Assembly: GCA_964058805.1 (NCBI GenBank)
Contig: CAXKVV010001080.1
Coordinates: 1-31,462, forward strand
Length of the DNA stretch: 31,462 bases
From: Schoenoplectus triqueter
Lineage: Eukaryota > Streptophyta > Magnoliopsida > Poales > Cyperaceae
Reading direction: 5' to 3'
Under the pieces are notes generated by a model that was not told the origin of the DNA, did not search any database, and saw nothing but the letters and a program-made list of their open reading frames with translations. The first letter of the stretch is position 1. Every line of letters begins with the position of its first letter. Shown one piece after another: positions 9,124 to 18,120 of this stretch. Made by a program: the position numbers and the translations under genes.

Positions 9124-10645
9124 TTATTGAGTAAATATTTTTTATTATTGAATGCATAATTATATTTTAAAATTAGTTATTGAATGAGTGAATAATATAG
9201 AATAATATTTGTTCTTATCTAATCAATTTGTCTCTTAATAAATTTAATTATATAATTACACATAACAAGATAATTAAATAAATATTTTAAAATAAGATAA
9301 ATTAAAAAGAGAAATATTAAAATCTATTCAAAAGCTAAATTAAAAAATAGATATTTAAACATAATAAACAAACTAAATAAACTATTAAAACCTATCAAAA
9401 ATAATAAATAAACAGACGGAAAGAAAAAAAATCTGGACCCAAATTTTAAACTTGAGCAAGAGTACTGGACCCGAGTTTGAAACTCGAATCTGACTATGAG
9501 TACTAAAAATCATGACAGTCTTATCAATTCCGTATATTTATTAATTTTATTTACTATAAAAAAAATCTAAAAGAGTACCACAACAAAAATCTTTAATCCC
9601 AAATAAAACGAATGGGATGAAGAGCATCTCGACAAATTAATTAATGTGATTCTATTCAAGAATACGGACGGAAATACATACGCGGATCTTCGTATTTAGT
9701 GGATCGGGGTTGATAATAACCTGGCAATAACGGAAATAATCCGGTTATTAAAATGGCTACTTAAAAACAACTATGATTATTTATTTCATTTTTATAGTCT
9801 TTATAATTTAAGTCTTTAAATTAATCATTAAAAAATATGGGATTTATCTTATACGTGTAGAGATTTATCTGTTTTCTTTCAAATAATATTTTTTTATTGT
9901 GTTCAGACATTAGTTTTCTGTTTTTTCGTCTCAAATGAAAACTTCCCTTAATATCGTCAAGAGAAGTTTTTCTATGAATTTGGGATTTGACTAGTTTTAT
10001 ATAAAAGAATATCGATGAGATGTGATATCGACATATACTTACTAACGATACGTACATGTTTGTGTGATTGTGTTGTCTAGTGTGATAAGAAAAAACTCGG
10101 TTGTATATAATTCACCATACTACGTAACTTCAATCATGCTAACTGGAGAGGAATCTGTTTTGGTACCAATTTAAGCGCACGCATAAATTTGTCATCACAA
10201 GTTCATAAACTCTCGTTGACAATTAATTGCCAGATGCAGTTTAAATACACTTCTTCTATCCTCCTTTTTTTTCCATCCCTGACTTTTATCTCTCCTCTTC
10301 CGGACAAATAATAATCTGCCAAAAATAAACAATAGTAGCATTTCGGATCGAACCATGCGAGGATTAGCGGGCCAAGCTAAGGGGTTCGGTCAACAAGCAA
10401 TAGGTGGCCTCCATGGAGATGTTTATCGGGTCAGCGTGTTTAGCTAAAAGAAAATAATAAATCACTATTTTTCTATTTATTTGTTAAAAAAGAAAATAAG
10501 AAAATCTCTCTTTTCTATTGACAAAATTATTTTTTTTTGGCTTAAAAAAAACAGTATTTTCGTGTGAATTTGTTTTTTCACTAAAACACAATAAAAATCG
10601 CAATTTTCTATTAATTCTTTTTGCTAAAAAAATAAGAAATTATGG

Positions 10646-11079
10646 TATGCACTTTTTCTTTCCTGTGATCTTTATTTTCCCCTTGTTTTATTTTTTCAAA
10701 TACGAGATGGAAGCCAAAATCAAATTATTTTCAGTGATTTGTATTAAACTCGACACTTTTGCACACAAAACAACGATAAGCAACCGAAATGTATCTTGAT
10801 ACTTTAAAGCCCCAGCATCCCACCATATATCAAATATAAAATTTGAACACACGTATAATACAAGTAAAAATAATTTAAATGAGAGAGATGTAAATTGTGT
10901 TTCACATTTGTCACTCCATGGAATAGTAAAAAGTAGGAATAAAATTGCTATTCTGATGAATTAATTTGACAAACAAATTTTAGACTAAGTAGAAGAGTGT
11001 GGAAGAGTGTTAATCCGTTATACCAAATTATAGATGGTATATCGGATTAGCTCCTGTCGGAATATCGATTATTGTTTAT
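10646..11079. other. Non-coding AT-rich spacer with hairpin
   Basis: No credible coding sequence; the 93-codon frame 10518-10799 is low-complexity F/K-rich. A 13-bp near-perfect inverted repeat (11012-11024 with 11036-11048, AATCCGTTATACC and its complement with one mismatch) can form a hairpin just before the microsatellite. It may mark a MITE end. Confidence 0.4.
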
Positions 11080-11540
11080 TATGTTGTATAATATTATTAT
11101 GATTCATTATTATTATATTATTATTATACTATTATTATATTAATATTATGATGATTATTTTTTTATTACTATTATGATTATATTATTATATTATCATAAT
11201 TATGATTATTTATTATCATTATATTTGTATGATTATGATTATAATTTAATTATTATTATATTATGATTATGTTTATATTATTATTATATTTTATATAATT
11301 AAAATTATGATTATTTATTATTATTATGTTATAATAATTATGATTATAATTATAATTTTTATTATTATATTATGATGATATTTTTATTTTTATTATATTA
11401 TTATGATTACAACTATGAATATTATTATTTATTATGATTATGATTATGAATTATGAATATTATTCTATTATTATTATTATATTATCATTATCATTATTAC
11501 TATTATATTATTTTACTATTATCATCATCATCATCATTGT
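11080..11540. repeat. TTA/ATT and ATG-type compound microsatellite
   Basis: About 460 bp made almost wholly of ATT/TTA units interspersed with GATT/ATG variants, ending in a (CAT)n run near 11520-11535. The plus strand is poor in C for most of its length. It encodes nothing. Confidence 0.85.
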
Positions 11541-13088
11541 TAGTACCATAATTATCTATATTTTAACTATTCTGATTAACAACTGTCAAACAATATTTTC
11601 GCTCTTCTGAATAATCAAGAATACCACTATTCCAAAAAAACATTATTCTATCACTTTTTCAAATTTATCATTCTTTCAAATTTATTCGTTAATTTGCCAA
11701 ATGAAAAAATAATGAAGTAACTGAAAAGAAAGAAACGAATAAAAAAAAAAGGTAATGAAAAGATATCTCGGACCCTAATATCCTAATGCACCACCCCACA
11801 TTGTAATTTCGCCTTTCACCACGGCAATAAGGTCCCCTCTTCTTCTTCTTCGCGGGTCAAATATACGACGGTTGCGTCCTTTCCAAACATTCCACATTAA
11901 TTATTGCTAGACATCCCTGATCCCATGTGTTGCGATTCTCGTTGCTTACACCATTCCTAATGGTCAACCAGAAGTTTGATCGGGGATATTTGTAGAGGCA
12001 GTTGAAGACTTGAAGTCAAGATGTGTTGTATAAAACAAGTAAAACACCATATATATTACCCTGATACGATCATCATATTTTAATTATTGGAACTGAAGAT
12101 GATTGAATTTTGGTCTCTTAAATATAAATTCTTAATTCATAAACATCAAACAACCATTAGTTCGTTGATGGATATTGGATGCTCGACTCTACTTGTATTA
12201 GTACATATTCAATGAGTAAATGTGCCGGTATGCACTAACAAGATAAATTAGAACGAAATATGATTCCGCTGACGCTGATATCGACTAAACAAAAGTAAAT
12301 CACCCATTAATTAAGAAAAAAAGCATAGGATAAATTATCGTCCAATAAAAGTATTATAACTTATTTTTACCATCGTACTTAAATTTCAAACCATTAATTT
12401 TTTAAACATTCAATTTTGTAAACTGATCCTTTAATCCATAGTTCCGTAAGGGTAGATTAAAAATAAAATTTAGATCGAGACTTTTTTTGACAGGGCCTAG
12501 TTATTTCATTACCAAGATGTAATATATATATATATATATTTAATTCGAGAATACTTTACTTTTTTCATAACATAATATAAACAATGTCAACAAATATATT
12601 ATAAAATAAAAGCAAAATAATACGATTTAAAGAAAAAGTAGAATAAATCGTGCGTCATTGAAAAAAATTATAAAAGTAATAATTAATAAATAATGTAAAT
12701 ATTACACAAATTAAAGAGAGCTGAAGAATATACTATAATACTATTTGAAAATCACGTTCAAATGCGCTGCTTTAACATTAAAGCCCTCATAAGAAAGAAA
12801 TATATTTGCTTCCCAATGTTAAAGTCCTGCAAGTTTCGGTGATAGATTCCATTGCTAAATAAATTGAAAAAGAAGTGCGGGAGGTTCAAATTATTTTGAA
12901 TCAAAAAATTAGTTTAAAACATTCTAGAATTGTTGATTTTGCTTTTTAGAAATCTAACATGACTTTTAGTATATGAGATATTTATTATTATTAAATCAGA
13001 ATCGTTGATTTTTGATCGAATGAATCAGATCAAAAATACTCAGAGAGTTTTTTTTTTGCCAGCGGAGATGCCGTTTCTGCTAGGGACC
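11541..13088. other. Non-coding region left of the retrotransposon
   Basis: AT-rich intergenic DNA without recognised genes. A (TA)n run lies at about 12521-12540. A perfect 10-bp inverted repeat (ATTTTTGATC at 13008-13017 with GATCAAAAAT at 13028-13037) lies close to the insertion site. The last about 30 bp before the retrotransposon are more GC-rich and continue, after removal of the element, into the GC-richer block at 17870-18110. Confidence 0.45.
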
Positions 13089-13093
13089 CATCG
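13089..13093. repeat. Target-site duplication, left (CATCG)
   Basis: CATCG directly precedes the 5' LTR and is repeated exactly at 17865-17869 after the 3' LTR. Five bp is the length expected for Ty3/gypsy integration. Confidence 0.93.
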
Positions 13094-13756
13094 TGATGGC
13101 GATCAAGTCATGGCAGGTTTACATATAAACAATCATGATCAAGGAAGCAAGTTATGGACCAGTTCTCAGCTTGAAGAACCAGGCCCAAGTCATATTTACA
13201 ATTAATTTACGAAACAGCAGCTCTCTGGACAGATTCGTACTGGGCCAGTATTTTGGGCATAACTCTCTCATAAAGGCTCGGATTTGGGTGATTTAAATTT
13301 CTGTGATCCGATAATGAAATGGACTATCGTTTTTATGTTTTGAGTTTCTCCAGATTCCAGAGTCTTCTTGGTCAAAACCTCGTGTCAAGTGAGCGTGGTT
13401 ACTGAGGAGCCAGCCAGCAATTAGTTTCTTGGAACTTGTCTTTTGAGTCTTTCTATGTTTTAATTATATTTGGGAATTAGCAGTAGTAGTTAATGTTGTT
13501 TTTATTGTGTTTTGATATTTGCAAAAATAGTTAAGGAGTTATTAATTAGTAGGAAGTTTCTAGAGTTGAGTTGTATGGCTATATAAAGCCTAATTTCTGA
13601 ATGTAAACTCACTTGTTGAATTATTATGAAAAAGTTTATCTTGAGTTGAGTTTATCTCCTCTTTTATCCTGCTGTGAGTTGAGAGTATCCTCCAGTTGTG
13701 ATTTTATAGTTGAACGTGTGCGTGTCCTTGGACGATTCATAGCTCGAACGCTATCA
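13094..13756 (+). repeat. 5' LTR
   Basis: 663 bp from TGATGGCGATC to GCTATCA, the same length and apparently the same sequence as the 3' LTR. The ends are TG/CA with a short imperfect inverted repeat (TGATGG/CTATCA). It contains a TATA box at 13580-13587, which would start transcription near 13610. Confidence 0.95.
13580..13587 (+). promoter_or_regulatory. LTR TATA box (TATATAAA)
   Basis: A good plant TATA box about 170 bp before the LTR end. The expected start site lies some 30 bp downstream. It recurs in the 3' LTR at 17688-17695. Confidence 0.65.
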
Positions 13757-13758
13757 GT

Positions 13759-13770
13759 TGGTATCAGAGC
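13759..13770 (+). other. Primer-binding site, initiator tRNA-Met
   Basis: TGGTATCAGAGC begins 2 nt after the 5' LTR and is complementary to the 3' end of plant initiator tRNA-Met, the primer used by many plant Ty3/gypsy elements. Confidence 0.92.
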
Positions 13771-13782
13771 AGCAGGCGAAGG

Positions 13783-14295
13783 ATGGTGCGACGTAGTGCT
13801 CGTGTCAATCCTCCTGAAGGCAACCAGCAAGCCGATCGAGATATTGAGTTGAACGAGTTGAGGCAGCATGTGCAACAACTCCAAGAGCGTCTAGCGCGCA
13901 TGGAGGCCGCTGGGAACAACCGCGATGATTCCTATCGTGGCTCAGATGGCGAAACTTATGGTGACGATGATGCCGAGTTCAACCCCTTCCACGACAACCA
14001 CACCTTGGTGTCCAGTGATGAAGAGGCTCTCCATCAAAATCACACCCGAAGGAACCAGCAATTTCGACGGGCTTTTGATCTAAAAGCGGATATTCCTGTG
14101 TACGAAGGGCGCATACAACCCGATGAGTTCATAGATTGGCTCAATACGGTTGAACGTGTCTTTGAATACCAAGATGTCCCTGAGGAAGAGAAGGTGAAGA
14201 TTGTTGCCATCAAATTAAAGAAGCATGCATCTATTTGGTGGGAGCAGTTGAAGATGAAGCGAGCCCGTGAGGGTAAGCAAAAAATCAGAACATGA
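13783..14295 (+). CDS. gag: Gag N-terminal part, ended by an in-frame TGA
   Basis: The 170-residue frame starts at the first good ATG after the primer-binding site (MVRRSARVNPPEG). Residues about 25-45 form a short coiled-coil-like stretch (ELNELRQHVQQLQERLARME). From about residue 96 comes the retrotransposon Gag core, with PDEFIDWLNTVERVF, VKIVAIKLKKHASIWWEQL and a basic tail. Gag forms the particle in which reverse transcription takes place. It stops at TGA 14293-14295, but the same frame resumes at once in Gag-like sequence (EKM at 14296, then VKELRKKFLPEGY). The stop therefore interrupts what family members read as one polyprotein. Either the copy cannot make its own full Gag-Pol, or occasional read-through is used; the first is more likely. 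Confidence 0.9.
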   Translation: MVRRSARVNPPEGNQQADRDIELNELRQHVQQLQERLARMEAAGNNRDDSYRGSDGETYGDDDAEFNPFHDNHTLVSSDEEALHQNHTRRNQQFRRAFDLKADIPVYEGRIQPDEFIDWLNTVERVFEYQDVPEEEKVKIVAIKLKKHASIWWEQLKMKRAREGKQKIRT

Positions 14296-14301
14296 GAAAA
14301 G

Positions 14302-17300
14302 ATGGTGAAAGAGTTACGAAAGAAGTTTCTGCCGGAAGGGTACTTGCAAGAGGCCTTTTTTCAACTTCATGGCTTTGTTCAAGGTAAAAAAACTGTGGCA
14401 GATTACACTGAAGAACTTGATCACCTCATGTTGAAATGTGGCGTTGTTGAGCCCGAAGAACAAACCATTGCACGATATCTTCGTGGCCTTCGCAAGGAGA
14501 TTCATGATGTGGTAACTTTACAGCCTTTTATCTCTTATCATGATGTGTTTAAACTTGCCACAAAAGTTGAGAAGCAACTCAAGGAGAAAGAAGTCAGAAA
14601 AACAGCGAGCTTTGGTGGTAGCCGAGTTCTCAATCGAGGCCATCCAACAAGCCATGGGAGCAGTACGCAATCAGCCAAACCAACATCAAGTGCAGTGGCC
14701 AAATTTTCAGCAAAAACCGCAACCGCAGGACCCTCTAAACCAGCCCCTAAAGCTGTTCAATGCTATCGGTGCAAAGGGTACGGTCACATCATGTCCGAGT
14801 GCCCAAACCAGCGGGTATTTACCATTATTGAAGAACCCCTAGAAGAGGAGCAAACAGATTTTGATTCTCCACCCGTGTTTGATGAGGCAGCAGATGAGGA
14901 GGATGTCATTTATGGAGATACGGGTGAGATGTTGGTGATTAGGCGTGTGCTGAATTCCAGTCCCGTTCAAGATGATGTGTGGCTCCGTAACAATATCTTC
15001 CATACACGATGCACCTCTCATGGGAAGGTATGCGATGTTATCATTGATAGCGGGAGTTGTGAGAATGTTGTTTCTGAAATTATGGTACAAAAGTTGCCGC
15101 TTAAAACTGAAAAGCACCCAAAACCGTACAAACTCTCTTGGTTGGAAAAGGGTAAATGTGTGCAAGTTGACCAGCGTTGTTTGGTTAATTTTTCTATTGG
15201 TGAGAAGTACCGAGATGAGGTATGGTGTGATGTAGTTCCTATGGATGCTTGTCATTTACTTTTGGGGAGACCTTGGCAGTTTGATAGAAAGGTACACCAT
15301 GATGGTTTTAAAAACACTTATTCTTTTGAGCTGAATGATGCTAAGATTACTTTGGGTCCTTCTAGAATGGAAATGAAATCTAAACCAGCCCTCAAGGATA
15401 GCAATTTCATTCTCTCAAAATCTGAATTTACTGAAATTTTTGAAGAATCCCAAATAGCCTTTGCATTGGTGGTGAAAGAAGTTAAGGGTGACAGAAATCC
15501 TCTAATACCCGGACCAGTGGTACCTTTACTTGAACAATTTCAGAACCTTGTTCCAGATGAAATTCCAGCAGGTTTACCTCCAATGAGGAGTGTGCAACAC
15601 TGCATAGATTTTGTTCCTGGTGCAATTTTGCCAAACAAAGCAGCATACCGAATGAACCCAACAGAAAATGCCGAGTTGCAGCGGCAAGTAGATGAGCTGA
15701 TGAGAAAGGGTTTGGTGCGTGAAAGCATGAGTCCTTGTGCAGTTCCAACCTTGCTTGTGCCAAAGAAAGATGGTTCTTTTCGCATGTGTGTGGATAGTAG
15801 AGCGGTCAACAAGATTACTATCAAGTATCGCTTCCCTATTCCTCGTCTAGATGACATGCTAGATCAGCTCCATGGTGCTAGTGTGTTTTCAAAGATTGAT
15901 CTTAGAAGTGGGTACCATCAGATTCGTATGAGGCCTGGTGATGAATGGAAGACAGCATTTAAGACCCGTGATGGATTGTTTGAGTGGTTGGTGATGCCAT
16001 TCGGACTCTCTAATGCTCCTAGTACTTTTATGAGACTAATGAATTTGGTGTTTAAGTCTTTTATTGGCAGATTTGTGGTGGTCTATTTTGATGACATACT
16101 CGTGTATAGCACGGGTAAAGAAGAGCATTTGGAACACCTTCACCAAGTCTTTGAAGTGCTAGCTGAACAGAAACTCTACATCAACCTCAAGAAGTGCGAG
16201 TTCCTAACCAGCAACTTGGTGTTTTTAGGCTATGTGGTTTCAGCTGAAGGTATTCATGTTGATCCTTCTAAGGTGGATGCAATTGTTTCATGGCCAACAC
16301 CAGCCAACATTCATGATGTGAGAAGTTTTCATGGACTGGCCTCATTCTATCGCCGGTTCATTCGAGATTTCAGCACTCTTGTCTCTCCAATCACCGAGTG
16401 CTTGAAAGGAGGAGTATTCAAATGGACGAAGGAAGCTGAAAAGAACTTTCAGCTCATCAAGGAGAAGATGACAGCAGCCCCAATTCTTGCTTTGCCCAAC
16501 TTTGAGAATATTTTTGAGCTTGAATGTGATGCATCTGGTGTAGGCATTGGTGCGGTTCTCAATCAAGAGGGTCGACCTATTGCCTTCTTTAGTGAAAAGC
16601 TTTCAGATTCACGTAAGAACTACACTACATATGACAAAGAGTTCTATGCAATTGTACGAGCTCTTGGGCATTGGAGACACTACCTCATTTCCAAGGAGTT
16701 CATTCTCTACTCCGACCATGAGGCGCTGAAGTTCATAAATGGGCAGCACAAGCTCAAACCGAGACATGCAAGGTGGGTGGAATTTTTACAAGGCTACACA
16801 TTCCACATCAAGCATAAAAGTGGTGCTTCAAATCAGGTGGCAGATGAGCGTGCTAAAGCAATCAAGGGCTTGCATGAACAAGTCAGCAAGAGGATTGAGA
16901 AGCAAAATCAGAAGTATGAAAGACAAGCTAACAAGCACCGAAGGGCTGTGATTTTCAAAGAAGGTGATCTTGTGTGGGTGCATTTGAGCAAGGAGAGATT
17001 TCCACCTGGGCGCAATGCAAAGCTCAAGCACCGTGGTGATGGACCGTTTAAAATCTTGCAGCGCATAGGTGACAATGCTTACAAGGTGGAGCTTCCCGGA
17101 GATTATGGTGTTTCATCCACATTCAATGTGAAGGATCTTTCTCCATACCATGGCGAAAATGAGCCGAACTCGTGGGCGAGTTCTTTTCAACCGGGGGAGA
17201 ATGATGGCGATCAAGTCATGGCAGGTTTACATATAAACAATCATGATCAAGGAAGCAAGTTATGGACCAGTTCTCAGCTTGAAGAACCAGGCCCAAGTCA

Positions 17301-17313
17301 TATTTACAATTAA
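14302..17313 (+). CDS. gag-pol: Gag C-term, protease, RT, RNase H and integrase C-term polyprotein
   Basis: 1003 codons in the same frame as the upstream gag segment. Features by residue of this segment: Gag core end (1-about 110); CCHC zinc knuckle C154, C157, H162, C167; aspartic protease DSG at 249-251; reverse transcriptase with D533 (KIDLRSGYHQ) and YFDD at 595-598; RNase H with D743, E780 and D805; integrase C-terminal GPF at 914-916. After NQVAD (to 848) the text jumps straight to the integrase tail (E849 RAKAIKGLHEQ), so the HHCC zinc domain and DDE core, normally over 300 residues, are absent with the frame kept. The last 37 residues are encoded by the 3' LTR. RT and RNase H motifs look intact. 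The ATG at 14302 is internal and probably not a true start. Confidence 0.93.
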   Translation: MVKELRKKFLPEGYLQEAFFQLHGFVQGKKTVADYTEELDHLMLKCGVVEPEEQTIARYLRGLRKEIHDVVTLQPFISYHDVFKLATKVEKQLKEKEVRKTASFGGSRVLNRGHPTSHGSSTQSAKPTSSAVAKFSAKTATAGPSKPAPKAVQCYRCKGYGHIMSECPNQRVFTIIEEPLEEEQTDFDSPPVFDEAADEEDVIYGDTGEMLVIRRVLNSSPVQDDVWLRNNIFHTRCTSHGKVCDVIIDSGSCENVVSEIMVQKLPLKTEKHPKPYKLSWLEKGKCVQVDQRCLVNFSIGEKYRDEVWCDVVPMDACHLLLGRPWQFDRKVHHDGFKNTYSFELNDAKITLGPSRMEMKSKPALKDSNFILSKSEFTEIFEESQIAFALVVKEVKGDRNPLIPGPVVPLLEQFQNLVPDEIPAGLPPMRSVQHCIDFVPGAILPNKAAYRMNPTENAELQRQVDELMRKGLVRESMSPCAVPTLLVPKKDGSFRMCVDSRAVNKITIKYRFPIPRLDDMLDQLHGASVFSKIDLRSGYHQIRMRPGDEWKTAFKTRDGLFEWLVMPFGLSNAPSTFMRLMNLVFKSFIGRFVVVYFDDILVYSTGKEEHLEHLHQVFEVLAEQKLYINLKKCEFLTSNLVFLGYVVSAEGIHVDPSKVDAIVSWPTPANIHDVRSFHGLASFYRRFIRDFSTLVSPITECLKGGVFKWTKEAEKNFQLIKEKMTAAPILALPNFENIFELECDASGVGIGAVLNQEGRPIAFFSEKLSDSRKNYTTYDKEFYAIVRALGHWRHYLISKEFILYSDHEALKFINGQHKLKPRHARWVEFLQGYTFHIKHKSGASNQVADERAKAIKGLHEQVSKRIEKQNQKYERQANKHRRAVIFKEGDLVWVHLSKERFPPGRNAKLKHRGDGPFKILQRIGDNAYKVELPGDYGVSSTFNVKDLSPYHGENEPNSWASSFQPGENDGDQVMAGLHINNHDQGSKLWTSSQLEEPGPSHIYN
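17191..17201 (+). other. Polypurine tract
   Basis: CCGGGGGAGAA lies directly before the 3' LTR, where plus-strand DNA synthesis is primed. It is read through by the gag-pol frame (residues QPGEN). Confidence 0.88.
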
Positions 17314-17864
17314 TTTACGAAACAGCAGCTCTCTGGACAGATTCGTACTGGGCCAGTATTTTGGGCATAACTCTCTCATAAAGGCTCGGATTTGGGTGAT
17401 TTAAATTTCTGTGATCCGATAATGAAATGGACTATCGTTTTTATGTTTTGAGTTTCTCCAGATTCCAGAGTCTTCTTGGTCAAAACCTCGTGTCAAGTGA
17501 GCGTGGTTACTGAGGAGCCAGCCAGCAATTAGTTTCTTGGAACTTGTCTTTTGAGTCTTTCTATGTTTTAATTATATTTGGGAATTAGCAGTAGTAGTTA
17601 ATGTTGTTTTTATTGTGTTTTGATATTTGCAAAAATAGTTAAGGAGTTATTAATTAGTAGGAAGTTTCTAGAGTTGAGTTGTATGGCTATATAAAGCCTA
17701 ATTTCTGAATGTAAACTCACTTGTTGAATTATTATGAAAAAGTTTATCTTGAGTTGAGTTTATCTCCTCTTTTATCCTGCTGTGAGTTGAGAGTATCCTC
17801 CAGTTGTGATTTTATAGTTGAACGTGTGCGTGTCCTTGGACGATTCATAGCTCGAACGCTATCA
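17202..17864 (+). repeat. 3' LTR
   Basis: 663 bp, apparently identical to the 5' LTR in a by-eye comparison. The first 111 bp also encode the C-terminal 37 residues of the polyprotein, which ends at TAA 17311-17313. Confidence 0.95.
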
Positions 17865-17869
17865 CATCG
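17865..17869. repeat. Target-site duplication, right (CATCG)
   Basis: Exact copy of 13089-13093, directly after the 3' LTR. Confidence 0.93.
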
Positions 17870-18120
17870 CTCCGTAGGTCGGCTGTAAAAACCATAGAGA
17901 AAAGATGTTCCCACAAGGTTTGAAAGTGCTGCTACTTCCAAGACCACTAGCTAGGGCTAGTACAAGATAAAGCGAAGTGCTCAGCTTAATTCCTAGACTA
18001 CTAGGCTCGTACAGGCATTTGGGATGAAGATACGCACAATTAATAATGAGATCTTGAGAGGGACGTGCGACTCGGACCGAATTCAACGGAGAAAATTTTC
18101 TATGCGAAAACAAAAATGTC
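17870..18120. other. GC-richer block at the insertion site, origin unknown
   Basis: Clearly less AT-rich than its surroundings. Together with about 13050-13088 it forms one continuous block once the retrotransposon is removed. A minus-strand frame of 86 codons (17862-18122) crosses it without a recognised domain. The plus-strand phrase GTGCGACTCGG resembles the 5' consensus of group II introns, so an organelle-derived insertion is conceivable, but I cannot identify a gene. Confidence 0.3.

Larger units (their letters stand above)
8332..9571. mobile_element. Fold-back/MULE-like element in W1
   Basis: Left and right arms of roughly 350-400 bp are inverted copies of each other: about 8332-8720 against 9215-9571, both passing through TATAGTAAATAAAATTAATA, a GAGTTTGAAACTCG-type block and ATTTAATTATCTTGTTATG. 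They are flanked by a direct 9-bp AGAGTACCA (8323-8331 and 9572-9580), the target-duplication length typical of Mutator-like elements. W2 lacks the element. The AT-rich centre (8721-9214) has no transposase frame, so the element is non-autonomous. Superfamily assignment is inferred from arm length and target duplication. Confidence 0.7.
7962..10645. repeat. Module W1 (first of three W copies)
   Basis: The segment is homologous to W2 (29079-30995), and its first 350 bp to W3 (31003-31462). Shared landmarks, in order, are: TATAATGTGGG...GATATTGAAATAT; TAATGCCTGATGTGA; GGGTTGATCAC.TGAGATACG; GGTTATTAAAATGGC; CGTGTAGAGATTTAT; CAATAGGTGGCCTCCATGGA (about 10400); and a T/A-rich tail. W1 follows Z in copy A (through the Helitron) exactly as W2 follows Z in copy C, so W lies upstream of the minus-strand unit. 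No long reading frame is conserved; a 28-codon frame from the ATG at 10356 is shifted in W2. Promoter-proximal intergenic DNA is the most likely reading. Confidence 0.7.
13094..17864 (+). mobile_element. Ty3/gypsy (CRM-like chromovirus) LTR retrotransposon, integrase-deleted
   Basis: A 4771-bp element with 663-bp LTRs (TGATGG...CTATCA), a primer-binding site for initiator tRNA-Met, one gag-pol frame, a polypurine tract and a 5-bp target duplication. Domain order is Gag, CCHC knuckle, protease, reverse transcriptase, RNase H and integrase C-terminus, which is Ty3/gypsy order. The protease-region text (CDVVP.DACHLLLGRPWQFDR) and the frame running into the 3' LTR point to the CRM-like chromoviruses; that lineage call is tentative. 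The zinc-binding and catalytic integrase domains are missing, and gag has an in-frame TGA. I saw no difference between the LTRs by eye, so insertion was recent and must have used proteins supplied by another element. Confidence 0.95.

Noticed and set aside
10356..10446. Short ATG frame containing the conserved GGCCTCCATGG landmark in W1
   Set aside because: W2 has a 4-nt deletion and a stop in the matching place, so there is no shared coding frame.
13005..13205. 66-codon plus-strand frame at the left LTR
   Set aside because: Its end is the same LTR text that forms the polyprotein C-terminus. Its start is random flank. It is a by-product of the LTR.
14839..15857. Several minus-strand frames of 93-138 codons
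   Set aside because: They lie antisense to the protease and reverse transcriptase coding region and have no features of their own.
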